Assembly: GCA_005798965.1 (NCBI GenBank) | Contig: SYIB01000300.1 | Span: forward strand, 1-10,724 | DNA from: Planctomycetia bacterium | GTDB lineage: Bacteria; Planctomycetota; Phycisphaerae; Phycisphaerales; SM1A02 | Length of the DNA stretch: 10,724 bases | Direction: 5' to 3' | Shown here: piece after piece, positions 1 through 8,266 of the stretch | Layout: every line of letters begins with the position of its first letter | Position numbering within the stretch: position 1 is the stretch's first letter | Position numbers and translations under genes: made by a program | Notes under the pieces: generated by a model | The model's input: the letters and a program-made list of their open reading frames with translations, nothing else | What the model was told of the DNA's origin: nothing | The model's database searches: none

Positions 1-145
1 GCGGCTGGTCGGACGTCGGCGCTTGGGGGCGCGTGATGAGATCGGCGGGAGCCTGCTCGCTCACCGACATGGCCAACGCAACAGCGGCGCCCAAGCACGA
101 GACCAGGCGCCACGACGTGGCGATGCACATCATTCGTTGTTCCAT
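1..145 (-). CDS. N-terminal fragment of a secreted or membrane-anchored protein, cut by the left edge
   Basis: An open frame starts at the ATG at 145-143 and continues without a stop for 48 codons to the window edge. The start is supported by a strong Shine-Dalgarno stretch, GGAGGGAGAG (complement of 151-160), whose GGAGG core ends 10 nt before the ATG. Two further ATG codons follow at residues 5 and 6. The N-terminus looks like a signal peptide: a basic start (MEQRMMCIATSWR) is followed by a hydrophobic stretch (LVSCLGAAVALAMSVS, residues 14-29) and then a polar Pro/Asp/Gln-rich region (EQAPADLITRPQAPTSDQ). The protein is therefore probably exported or anchored by its N-terminus. No family can be named from 48 residues. 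It lies on the same strand as tadA, 106 nt downstream of the tadA stop, with its own ribosome site and possible leader structure, so it may be a separate transcription unit. Confidence 0.6.
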   Translation of the reverse strand, partial: MEQRMMCIATSWRLVSCLGAAVALAMSVSEQAPADLITRPQAPTSDQP

Positions 146-163
146 GCCCTCTCTCCCTCCGCA

Positions 164-178
164 CGGGCGTTGCGCCCG
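164..178 (-). promoter_or_regulatory. GC-rich hairpin in the leader of the left-edge gene
   Basis: CGGGCG (164-169) and CGCCCG (173-178) form a perfect 6-bp stem with a 3-nt loop. It sits just upstream of the Shine-Dalgarno stretch (151-160) of the gene starting at 145. No T tract follows on either strand, so it does not look like a standard intrinsic terminator. It could shape the 5' leader of the left-edge gene or may be chance in GC-rich DNA. Confidence 0.3.
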
Positions 179-210
179 GACGTCCTCTACCGTCGGTTAC
201 GCAGGGGGGC

Positions 211-241
211 TTCACAAGTTGCAGTGAAGGGATTCTTTCAC
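211..241. repeat. Evenly spaced alternating inverted motif TTCAC / GTGAA / TTCAC
   Basis: On the plus strand TTCAC (211-215), GTGAA (224-228) and TTCAC (237-241) alternate in orientation with exactly 8 nt between neighbours. The middle element can pair with either flank, so a transcript could form two mutually exclusive 5-bp hairpins. Alternatively the motifs could be half-sites for a DNA-binding protein. The first and last copies extend to TTCACA. The array lies in the 106-nt gap between the tadA stop (252-254) and the start of the left-edge gene (145). The units are short, so chance is a real alternative. Confidence 0.35.
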
Positions 242-251
242 ACGAATTGGA

Positions 252-788
252 TTATCCAGACGCGGTGGCCGCCCGCCGTTCGGCACGTCGGCGTCGAAAG
301 AACGCCCTGAGCGCCTGTGCGCAGGGGCCCCGCAGGACGCCACCCACGACGGGGCATCGGTGGTTGAGCCGGGTGTCCTGCGGCACATTCATCAGGCTGC
401 CGCACGCCCCGGCCTTGGGATCGCTGGCTCCGAACACGATCCTTGCCATGCGCGCGTTGACCAAGGCACCTGCGCACATGCTGCAGGGTTCGAGGGTCAC
501 GGCGATGGAGCAGCCGATGAGTCTCCACGATCCCAAGCGCTCGCCCGCCTGGCGCATGGCCACGACTTCCGCGTGGCCCGTGGGATCGGTAGAGGCCTCA
601 CGATTGTTCGCGGCCTCACCGAGGACGTTGCCATCGCGGTAGACGACCGCACCGACGGGGATCTCGCCTGCCGCGGCGGCCGATCGCGCGAGCTCAAGCG
701 CCCGTCGCATCATGCGCAGATCAGTCACCGTGGTGCCTTGCGGCAACCGGCGCCGGCGTCGCCTGATCCTGGACTGGTGGCGGTGCAT
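252..788 (-). CDS. tadA: tRNA adenosine(34) deaminase TadA
   Basis: The protein has 178 residues and belongs to the CDA/TadA zinc deaminase fold. This enzyme deaminates adenosine 34 in the anticodon of tRNA-Arg(ACG) to inosine in the cytoplasm. The zinc and catalytic motif H72-A-E74 is present in GHAEVVAMRQAG, and the second zinc motif P101-C102-S-M-C105 lies in TLEPCSMCAG. The TadA-specific stretch from 118 to 145 (VFGASDPKAGACGSLMN followed by NHR) and the C-terminal FFRRRR helix also fit. The ATG at 788 overlaps the tatC stop by 1 nt (TGATG), which suggests translational coupling. It gives a basic N-terminal extension of 20 residues (RIRRRRRR) not usual in the family. The GTG at 728-726 has an AAGG 7 nt upstream and would begin with TDLRMMRRALELA, which aligns better with TadA starts, so the true start may be there. 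The stop is TAA. Confidence 0.93.
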   Translation of the reverse strand: MHRHQSRIRRRRRRLPQGTTVTDLRMMRRALELARSAAAAGEIPVGAVVYRDGNVLGEAANNREASTDPTGHAEVVAMRQAGERLGSWRLIGCSIAVTLEPCSMCAGALVNARMARIVFGASDPKAGACGSLMNVPQDTRLNHRCPVVGGVLRGPCAQALRAFFRRRRAERRAATASG

Positions 789-1810
789 CAGCGTTCGTTG
801 CTGCGATCGCCGTCATCGCCGCGGTCGAGCCCGACCAAGCCACGCGTCACTGCGCCTCGGGCCACGCGGCTCGCCGGCGCGAAGATCAGCAACAGGATGC
901 CGAGCTCATAGAGCAGATAGAGCGGGACCGTCAGCAGCAGGAGGCTGAGCAGGTCGCCCGGGCCGACGATCGCCGACACGACCAGCGCGCCAAAGAATGC
1001 GAACTTGCGCCACCTCCTCAGCATCGGCGCGTCGACAAGTCCCATCCATCCCAGGAGCAGCGTGACCACCGGCACTTGGAAGCTCAGTGCGGTGCCCAAG
1101 GCAAGCATGGTGATCAGGCTGATGTAGTTGGACAGGTGATAGACCTGCATCAGCGTTCCCGGGCGGACCAAGGGCAGCGACAGGATCTCGGCCTGCGTTC
1201 CCGACTCCCCGTACGGCACCGCCACGCGTACGGTGTGCTCGGTGGTGTTGACCCACGAACTGCCGGGGGCCGGCGACGCCGGATCGGCGCCCAAGAGGGG
1301 CAGCGTGGGGCCGACCGCCTCGCTTGCCGGGGTCACCTCCACGAGCGTCGGGATGTTGCCGCTCATGGCGATCAGTCCCCGCAGCATCAGGGGCAGGATG
1401 GCGAAGTACATCAGCGCCAGCCCGCACGCTGCCAGCACCGTGCTGAGCGGCACCAGGAAGTGCGCAAACCGACGCTCATGAGCATAGAGGCCAGGGGCGA
1501 TGAACCGCCACGCTTGGTAGAGCACCCAAGGCAGGCTGACGAGGATCGCACCGATCAGCGACAGCTTCATGTCGACCGCGAGCGACTCGATCGGCGACAT
1601 GACTTGGAGCTGGGCGGGCAAGCCTTCCTCGCGGAGCGCTTTGAGCACTGGATCGGTGAGGATGGCCCGGATCTGCGGCGCCACGAAGAACAGCCCGATG
1701 GCCAGCGGCAGCGGCACGAGCGCAGCCAGGAAGAGCCGCTTGCGCAGTTCTTCCAGGTGATCGCCGAAGTTCATCACCGCATCATTGGGCTCGCGTTGGT
1801 CCAAGGGCAC
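788..1810 (-). CDS. tatC: Sec-independent (Tat) protein translocase subunit TatC with enlarged periplasmic loop
   Basis: TatC is the six-helix inner-membrane receptor for twin-arginine signal peptides. Family landmarks are clear: HLEELRKRL (18-26) at the N-terminus, PIESLAVDMKLSLI (73-86), LYQAWRFIAPGLYAHERR (98-114), FQVPVV (244-249), LGWMGL (253-258) and the last hydrophobic pair at 269-312. The protein has 340 residues, while most TatC proteins have about 240-270. The excess lies mainly at about 151-222, between helix 3 and helix 4, which should face the periplasm. A charged tail ends in DRGDDGDRSNER. It begins with GTG, supported by AGGA 7 nt upstream. An internal ATG at residue 13 is an alternative. 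The gene follows tatD by 9 nt and overlaps tadA by 1 nt. tatA/tatB are not in the window. The ActB protein encoded divergently carries a Tat-type signal and would be a client of this pathway. Confidence 0.93.
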   Translation of the reverse strand: MPLDQREPNDAVMNFGDHLEELRKRLFLAALVPLPLAIGLFFVAPQIRAILTDPVLKALREEGLPAQLQVMSPIESLAVDMKLSLIGAILVSLPWVLYQAWRFIAPGLYAHERRFAHFLVPLSTVLAACGLALMYFAILPLMLRGLIAMSGNIPTLVEVTPASEAVGPTLPLLGADPASPAPGSSWVNTTEHTVRVAVPYGESGTQAEILSLPLVRPGTLMQVYHLSNYISLITMLALGTALSFQVPVVTLLLGWMGLVDAPMLRRWRKFAFFGALVVSAIVGPGDLLSLLLLTVPLYLLYELGILLLIFAPASRVARGAVTRGLVGLDRGDDGDRSNER

Positions 1811-1817
1811 GGAGGGA

Positions 1818-1821
1818 TCCT
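1818..1821 (-). promoter_or_regulatory. Ribosome binding site of tatC overlapping the tatD stop codon
   Basis: Read on the minus strand, AGGA lies 7 nt before the GTG at 1810 and shares bases with the tatD TAG stop (1822-1820). It supports GTG 1810 as the tatC start over the internal ATG, and implies that ribosomes ending tatD sit on the tatC initiation site. Confidence 0.5.
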
Positions 1822-2644
1822 ACGACCTCGCGTCGGTTGCACCGGGCGTGGGCAGACCGAAGAAGGAGCGCGCGTTGTGGTCGAGGATCGCCTCGAGTTC
1901 GGCCGCGCCCAATCCTCGCAAGGCTGCGATGGCGCGCGCGGTGTGCACGACGAAGGCTGGTTCGCATGGGCGCACCGCCCGCACCGGCTCTGGTGAGAGG
2001 AAGGGTGCATCGGTCTCGACCATCATCCGGTCGAGCGGCACCATGGCGATCGCCTCACGCAGCCCAGGTGCATTCCTGTACGTCGCCACGCCGGTGAAGG
2101 ACACGTGGGCGCCGAACTCCAGCAGCATCTGCATTTCACGCGGGCCCGCGGTGAAGCAGTGAAAGACGAATCGCTCGGGCGGCAGCCCGCTCATGCGCAG
2201 GATCGGGATCAGGTCGTCGAAGGCATCCCTGCAGTGGATGATGATCGGCTTGGACAGCCCTTGGGCGGCCCACTGGACGATGTGCTCCACATGCTCATCG
2301 AGCGCCGCTCGCTGTCGATCGAGAGGCGGATCCTGGTGAAAGCGGTCCAAACCGAGTTCGCCCCAGGCCACGCAGCGCGGATCGGCGCCGCAGGCCCGCA
2401 TCTGGTCCCAATCGTTGGGATCGTCGCAGTGCAGGGGGTGCAGGCCAGCGGAGAACCAGACCAAAGGGTGGGCGTTGGCGACCCGCTGGCATGCGACGGC
2501 ATCGGGACTCGACGTACTGATCGTGATGACCTGTGCGACTCCGGCCACAACGGCGTTGGCCATGACCTCATCGACTCGGTCGACGAACTGTGGAAAGGTC
2601 AGGTGGCAGTGGGTATCGATCACGGGTCGAGGCTCATGGTCCAC
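1820..2644 (-). CDS. tatD: TatD family metal-dependent hydrolase (DNase/exonuclease)
   Basis: The protein has 274 residues and is a TIM-barrel hydrolase of the TatD family, whose characterised members are metal-dependent 3'-5' exonucleases in the cytoplasm. The full metal-binding set is visible: H12 and H14 in DTHCHL, E96 in AWGELGLD, H137 in IIHCRDAF, H162 in FHCFTAG, and D212 in ETDAPFLSPEP. The usual RGKxNEP stretch after SPEP reads RAVRPCEPAFV here, a small departure from the consensus. The start at GTG 2644 has no clear ribosome site. A GTG at residue 8 (VIDTHCHL) matches family starts better and is equally possible. Despite the name, TatD is not needed for Tat export, but the gene often neighbours tatC. 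It is the first gene of the leftward tatD-tatC-tadA cluster and is divergent from actA across 155 nt. Confidence 0.92.
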   Translation of the reverse strand: MDHEPRPVIDTHCHLTFPQFVDRVDEVMANAVVAGVAQVITISTSSPDAVACQRVANAHPLVWFSAGLHPLHCDDPNDWDQMRACGADPRCVAWGELGLDRFHQDPPLDRQRAALDEHVEHIVQWAAQGLSKPIIIHCRDAFDDLIPILRMSGLPPERFVFHCFTAGPREMQMLLEFGAHVSFTGVATYRNAPGLREAIAMVPLDRMMVETDAPFLSPEPVRAVRPCEPAFVVHTARAIAALRGLGAAELEAILDHNARSFFGLPTPGATDARS

Positions 2645-2650
2645 AGGTCT

Positions 2651-2687
2651 GATGGCTCAATGCAAGTCCGATGGCTTGATCAAGTCC
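2651..2687. repeat. Imperfect 18/19-bp tandem direct repeat in the divergent tatD-actA promoter region
   Basis: Unit 1 is GATGGCTCAATGCAAGTCC (2651-2669) and unit 2 is GATGGCTTGATCAAGTCC (2670-2687). They share GATGGCT at the left and CAAGTCC at the right and differ only in the 4-5 nt centre. Unit 2 contains the perfect palindrome CTTGATCAAG (2675-2684). The array abuts the hexamer TATAAT at 2688 directly. Two head-to-tail copies about two helical turns apart next to a promoter element suggest operator sites for a regulator of actA, tatD or both. A degenerate third copy may start at 2631 (GGCTCA again), but I do not rely on it. Confidence 0.55.
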
Positions 2688-2693
2688 TATAAT
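2688..2693 (+). promoter_or_regulatory. Candidate -10 element of the act operon
   Basis: TATAAT matches the sigma-70 -10 consensus perfectly and lies in the only AT-rich spot of the region (2688-2700). No good -35 hexamer is found 16-19 nt upstream, where the tandem repeats lie instead, as expected of an activator-dependent promoter. Transcription would start near 2700 and give a leader of about 100 nt before actA. The complementary strand of the same spot (TATTAT) could serve tatD. A second candidate is TTGACT (2727-2732) with a weak TAACCT 18 nt on (2751-2756). Confidence 0.4.
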
Positions 2694-2770
2694 AATTGTT
2701 CGAACGCGCATCAGGCTTCCCTTGCCTTGACTCCTCCAAGCGGGAGACCCTAACCTATGGGATCCTCTTC

Positions 2771-2784
2771 GTGAAAGTTTTCAC
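2771..2784. promoter_or_regulatory. CRP/FNR-type inverted repeat upstream of actA
   Basis: GTGAAA and TTTCAC form a perfect inverted repeat around a 2-nt centre. Read as half-sites this is GTGA-N6-TCAC followed by A, close to the TGTGA-N6-TCACA pattern bound by CRP-family regulators. It ends 15 nt before the actA ATG and just before the ribosome site AAAGGGG (2785-2791, 8 nt from the ATG). Relative to the candidate promoter it lies downstream, so binding would more likely repress, or the sequence may act as a small 5-bp RNA hairpin beside the ribosome site. Confidence 0.35.
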
Positions 2785-2799
2785 AAAGGGGTTTTACCT

Positions 2800-3453
2800 A
2801 TGAGCCGATTCCTGTTCCCCCGTTGGTCGAACGCCGTGCTGCCCTTGGTGGCAGTGGGCGGAGCGATCGCACCGTTGTACATCGTCTTCCTCATCGCCTA
2901 CGCGTGGAGCCCCAAGACGATCGAGGTTGGCTACAAGCCCACGCAGCCCGTTCCGTACAGCCACGCGCTGCACGTGGGCCAGCTCGGGCTTGACTGCCGG
3001 TACTGCCACACGACCGTGGATCGCGCCGCGCACGCGAGCGTTCCCGCCACGCAGACCTGCATGAATTGCCACACGCAAGTTCAGAAGGACAGCCCGAAGT
3101 TGAAGCCAGTGCGCGAGAGCTATGCGAGCGGCCTCTCGGTGCTCTGGACTCGCGTGCACGACCTGCCGGATTACTCGTACTTCAACCACAGCGCACACGT
3201 GAACCGAGGCGTGTCGTGCGTCGAGTGCCACGGCCGTGTCGACCAGATGGAAGTCGTGCAGAAGGCTGCGCCCATGAGCATGGGCTGGTGCCTCGAGTGC
3301 CACCGCAACCCGACCGACAACCTGCGCCCGCTCGATCGCATCACCCAGCTCTCGTGGGACCAGCGGACCGAGATGACTGCGGAAGAGCGCGAGGCGCTCA
3401 AGAAGCTCTACCACATCAATCCGAGCGAAAACTGCTCGACCTGCCATCGCTGA
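2800..3453 (+). CDS. actA: Alternative Complex III subunit ActA, membrane-anchored pentaheme cytochrome c
   Basis: The 217-residue protein has an N-terminal hydrophobic segment (about residues 12-36) that should act as an uncleaved anchor, with the remainder in the periplasm. Five CXXCH heme-attachment motifs are present, at 66-70 (CRYCH), 87-91 (CMNCH), 140-144 (CVECH), 164-168 (CLECH) and 212-216 (CSTCH). Five is the number reported for ActA in structurally studied ACIII complexes. Additional histidines (H55, H58, H130, H133) are candidates for distal ligands. ActA is thought to take electrons from the ActB iron-sulfur clusters and pass them to ActE or to an external acceptor. The start is supported by AAAGGGG 8 nt upstream. 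It is the first gene of the operon, 47 nt before actB. A related multiheme protein from another quinol-oxidising complex is the main alternative, made unlikely by the following genes. Confidence 0.95.
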   Translation: MSRFLFPRWSNAVLPLVAVGGAIAPLYIVFLIAYAWSPKTIEVGYKPTQPVPYSHALHVGQLGLDCRYCHTTVDRAAHASVPATQTCMNCHTQVQKDSPKLKPVRESYASGLSVLWTRVHDLPDYSYFNHSAHVNRGVSCVECHGRVDQMEVVQKAAPMSMGWCLECHRNPTDNLRPLDRITQLSWDQRTEMTAEEREALKKLYHINPSENCSTCHR

Positions 3454-3500
3454 CCGTGCGCGCTGCGCCCACACCAGGAACACCCAAGAGCCGACCACAC

Positions 3501-6500
3501 ATGGACCCCACGACCAGCAGCACCTGCGAGACCCGCGCCGCCGACGCGCCTTCGGCCCCAGTTCCCACAGGCCGCGCCCACTGGCGAAGTGTCGAGGAAT
3601 TGCAGCAGACCCCGGAGTTCCGCAGTTTCCTCGATCGCGAGTTCCCCGAGGGCGCCAGCGAGGCCTCGGAGGAGGACCGTCGGCAGTTCATCAAGGTGAT
3701 GGGCGCGAGCTTCGCGCTTGCGGGCGTCGCCAGCAGCGGCTGCCTGCGTTGGCCCGAGACCAAGATCGTCGCTGCTGCTCGTGGACAGGAGAATCGAGTT
3801 GCAGGCCACCCCGTGGCGTTCGCCACGTGCCTTCAGGTCGATGGCGTCGCCGTGCCGGCGATGGCCACGAGCTACGAAGGCCGACCGATCAAGCTCGACG
3901 GCAACGAGCGCCATCCTTCGGGGAGCGGTGGCTCGTCGGCGATGACGCAGGCGCGCATCCTCGAGCTGTACGACCCGGATCGCCTTCGCGGGACCACGCA
4001 GAAGAATGCTCCTTCGAGCCTTCCCGAATTCGATGGCTGGTGGGCCACACACGCGAACGCGCTACGCGCCAAGCAGGGCGAGGGCCTCGCGATCCTGTCC
4101 GAAGCGATCGGCGGCGACGTCCACGCTCGCGCGCTCGAACTCGTCGGCAAGGCCTTCCCGAAGGCGCGCGTCTATGTGCATGCACCCGCGGGCCAGATGA
4201 ATGAACAGGCCGGCACCGCGGTCGCCTTCGGCGCCGCCAAGCGTGTGATGCCCGATTTCGGCAAGGCCAAGGTGGTGGTCTCGTTCGGCAGCGATTTCCT
4301 CGCCGATCACCCCGCCAGCGTCCGCTTCGCCGGCGACTACGCCAAGGGCCGGCGACTCGATTCGACCGATCCGAAGCAGCAGCAGATCACGCGCCTCTAC
4401 TGCGTCGAGAGCCGGCTCAGCCTCACCGGCATGAACGCCGATGAGCGCATCGCCGTCAAGCCTTCGCAGGTGCAGGCGATCGCCGCCATGGTCGCAGACC
4501 GGCTCGGTGCGGTGCCCGGCTGCGCGACCGCCGCCGATGCCAAGCTCGACGAGCAGTCCACCAAGGTCGTCGACGCGCTGCTCAAGGACCTCAAGGAAGC
4601 TGGCACGCGCGCGCTCGTCGTGGCGGGGCCAACGCAGCCTGCCGCGGTGCACGCGATCGCCTGCGCCATCAATCAGAAGCTCGGTGGGGCCGGGACCACG
4701 GTCACCTACATCCCCGCGCCGGCTGCGGCCCCGGGCATCGCCGAGTTCGCGCGCGACGCAGCTTCGATCGACACGCTCGTTGTGCTCGGTGGCAATCCCG
4801 CCTACGACGCGTCGGCGTCGCTCGGCGTGGCCGGCCTGATCGCGAAGATCCCCAACGTGGTTCGCCTGGCGTACCGCAACGATGAGTCGTCGGTGACGTG
4901 CGCTCACGGCTGGGTCATTGCCTCGGCGCACCCGCTCGAATGCTGGGGCGACGGTGCCGCGTGGGATGGCACCCTCTCGATCCAGCAGCCCCTGATCATG
5001 CCGATGATGGGCGCCGAAGCAGGCGGCCTGTCTGCCGTCGAGCTCCTGCTGCGCGTGGCTGGCCACGAACCGCGCACGGGCTACGACTTCACGCGACAGG
5101 TCTATGCGCGCAAGAGCGGTCTCGCCGGCGCTGACTTCGAAGCGGCCTGGCGCGCCGCACTGAGCGAGGGCTGGTGGCCGGGCACGAACTCGAAGAGCCA
5201 GTCGGCCCTCGCGGTCGACACCGCCAAGGTCGCAGCCTCGCCGGCCAGTGCCGCGGGCGAGATCGAACTCGGTCTCTTCTTCGATTCCAAGGTGCATGAC
5301 GGTCGCTTCGCCAACCTCGGTTGGATGCAGGAGCTTCCTGATGTGGTCACCAAGATCACCTGGGACAACGCGCTGCTCATGTCGCCGGCGATGGCGACCT
5401 CGATGGGTCTCAAGGCCGCGAGCATGGTGCAGGTGAAGACCTCCGCCGGCTCAGTGGTTGCTGCGGTCTGGGTGCTGCCTGGCCATGCCGAAGGCTGCGT
5501 GTCGCTCGCGCTCGGCTACGGTCGCACGGCTGCTGCAGGCCGGCTCGCCGAGGGCTGCGGCTTCGATGGCTACGCGGTCATGGTTCCGGGTGCCTTCAGC
5601 TGTGCATGCGAAGTCACCAAGGAAAAGGGCACCTACGAGTTCGCCCACACCCAGGATCATGGTGCGATCAACCCGTTTGACGCGACGGTCTCCGCGCTCA
5701 AGCCAAATGTGCCTGCCGATGGCGCGGCCGAGCGTCTGGGCGGCCTGGTTCGCGAGGCGAGCCTGGACGAGTACCGCGATCACCCTGACTTCGCCAAGCA
5801 CCGCGTGCACGTCGTGCATCGCCTGTCGCTCTGGGAAGAGTCCAACCTCGATGGCGCCAAGTTCCGCTGGGCGATGAGCGTGGACCTGGGCACCTGCACC
5901 GGGTGCAGTGCCTGCGTGACCGCGTGCCAAGCCGAGAACAACATCCCCATCGTCGGCAAGGCGATGGTCAAGCGTGGCCGCGAGATGCACTGGATGCGCA
6001 TCGATCGCTACTTCAAGGGCTCGCAGGGCTCGCCCACGGGCTTTGCCGTGCAGCCGGTCACCTGCATGCAGTGCGAGAACGCACCGTGCGAACAGGTCTG
6101 CCCGGTCGCGGCCACCGTCCACAGCCCCGACGGGCTGAACGACATGGTCTACAACCGCTGCATCGGCACGCGCTACTGCAGCAACAACTGCCATTACAAG
6201 GTGCGCCGCTTCAACTTCTTCAACTACCACAAGCGCACGCCGGACCGCCAGGAAGGCATCCTGAAGACGCAGCCCGAGTACTACATCAGCGAGGGCCCCG
6301 ATCGCTGGCTGCAGCTGCAGTTCAACCCCGACGTCACCGTGCGCATCCGCGGCGTGATGGAGAAGTGCACGTTCTGCGTGCAGCGCATCAACCGCGCCCG
6401 CATCGAGGCGAAGAACGAGTGGGCCCGCAAGGGCGGCTCGGCCGGGAGCCCGGACTGGAAGATCGCCGACGGCGCAATCGTGACGGCGTGCCAGCAGGCC

Positions 6501-6724
6501 TGCCCGAGCGGAGCGATCGTCTTCGGCGACCTCAACGATCCCAACAGCAAGGTCTCGCGGCTGCACCGCCAGCCGACGAGCTACCAGATGCTCGAGGAAC
6601 TCAACACCAAGACCCGCCTGCGCTACATCGCGCGCGTCACCAACCCGGCCATCGAGCGCCCCGCGGCGAACGACGGTCACGGTCACGGCACGCACGGCCA
6701 CGATGCGCATGACAAGGAGCAATC

Positions 6725-6728
<4 letters not shown>
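3501..6728 (+). CDS. actB: Alternative Complex III subunit ActB, fused molybdopterin-like and iron-sulfur protein with variant Tat signal
   Basis: The protein has 1075 residues. Residues 27-58 (WRSVEELQQTPEF, then REFPEGAS) and the R60-R61 motif RRQFIKVMGASFALAGVA match the TAT-variant-translocated molybdopterin oxidoreductase family, which has a long segment before the twin arginines. C81 after SSG could be a lipidation site. Residues about 90-750 form the molybdopterin-oxidoreductase-like domain, which in known ACIII lacks the cofactor. Residues about 770-1030 form the ferredoxin-like domain with 15 cysteines: 799, 802, 805, 809; 855, 858, 863, 867; 887, 893, 897; 956, 959; 997, 1001. This fits three [4Fe-4S] clusters and one [3Fe-4S], as reported for ActB. 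A His-rich tail ends the protein. The open frame reaches back into actA, but ATG 3501 is chosen because it places the family N-terminus correctly. AAGAG 10 nt upstream is a weak ribosome site, and GTG 3456 is less likely. Confidence 0.95.
6714..6719 (+). promoter_or_regulatory. Ribosome binding site of actC inside actB
   Basis: AAGGAG lies 5 nt before the actC ATG at 6725 and within the last codons of actB. With the 4-nt ATGA overlap of the two genes it fixes the actC start and suggests coupled translation. Confidence 0.7.
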
Positions 6729-8242
<1,514 letters not shown>

Positions 8243-8266
8243 AGCCACCAGACGAGAACCACAGAC

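Noticed and set aside
95..104. Lipobox-like LVSC in the left-edge protein
   Set aside because: The cysteine sits near the start of the hydrophobic stretch instead of at its end, so lipoprotein processing there is unlikely.
248..258. TGGAT-T-ATCCA palindrome over the tadA stop codon
   Set aside because: Short, with a single-base centre and overlapping coding sequence. Nothing supports a functional role.
1076..1996. 306-codon open frame antisense to tatC and tatD
   Set aside because: Gln/Arg/His/Gly-rich translation with no recognisable domain, lying over TatC and TatD with intact motifs.
2676..2693. TTGATC as the -35 box of the TATAAT at 2688
   Set aside because: Only 6 nt separate the two hexamers, far short of the usual 16-19.
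2731..2746. CTCC...GGAG hairpin in the actA leader
   Set aside because: Only a 4-bp stem with an 8-nt loop and no T tract, too weak to call a terminator or riboswitch.
3066..3500. Upstream extension of the actB frame into actA
   Set aside because: The extra 145 codons overlap ActA in another frame and read as an unstructured Arg/Pro-rich sequence. The family N-terminus fits ATG 3501.
4062..5297. 411-codon open frame antisense to actB
   Set aside because: Same reasoning: biased composition and full overlap with a well-supported gene.
5451..6722. 423-codon open frame antisense to actB
   Set aside because: It covers the iron-sulfur domain of ActB in reverse, shows no domain I recognise and has an Ala/Val/Arg-biased composition. 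It is a shadow.
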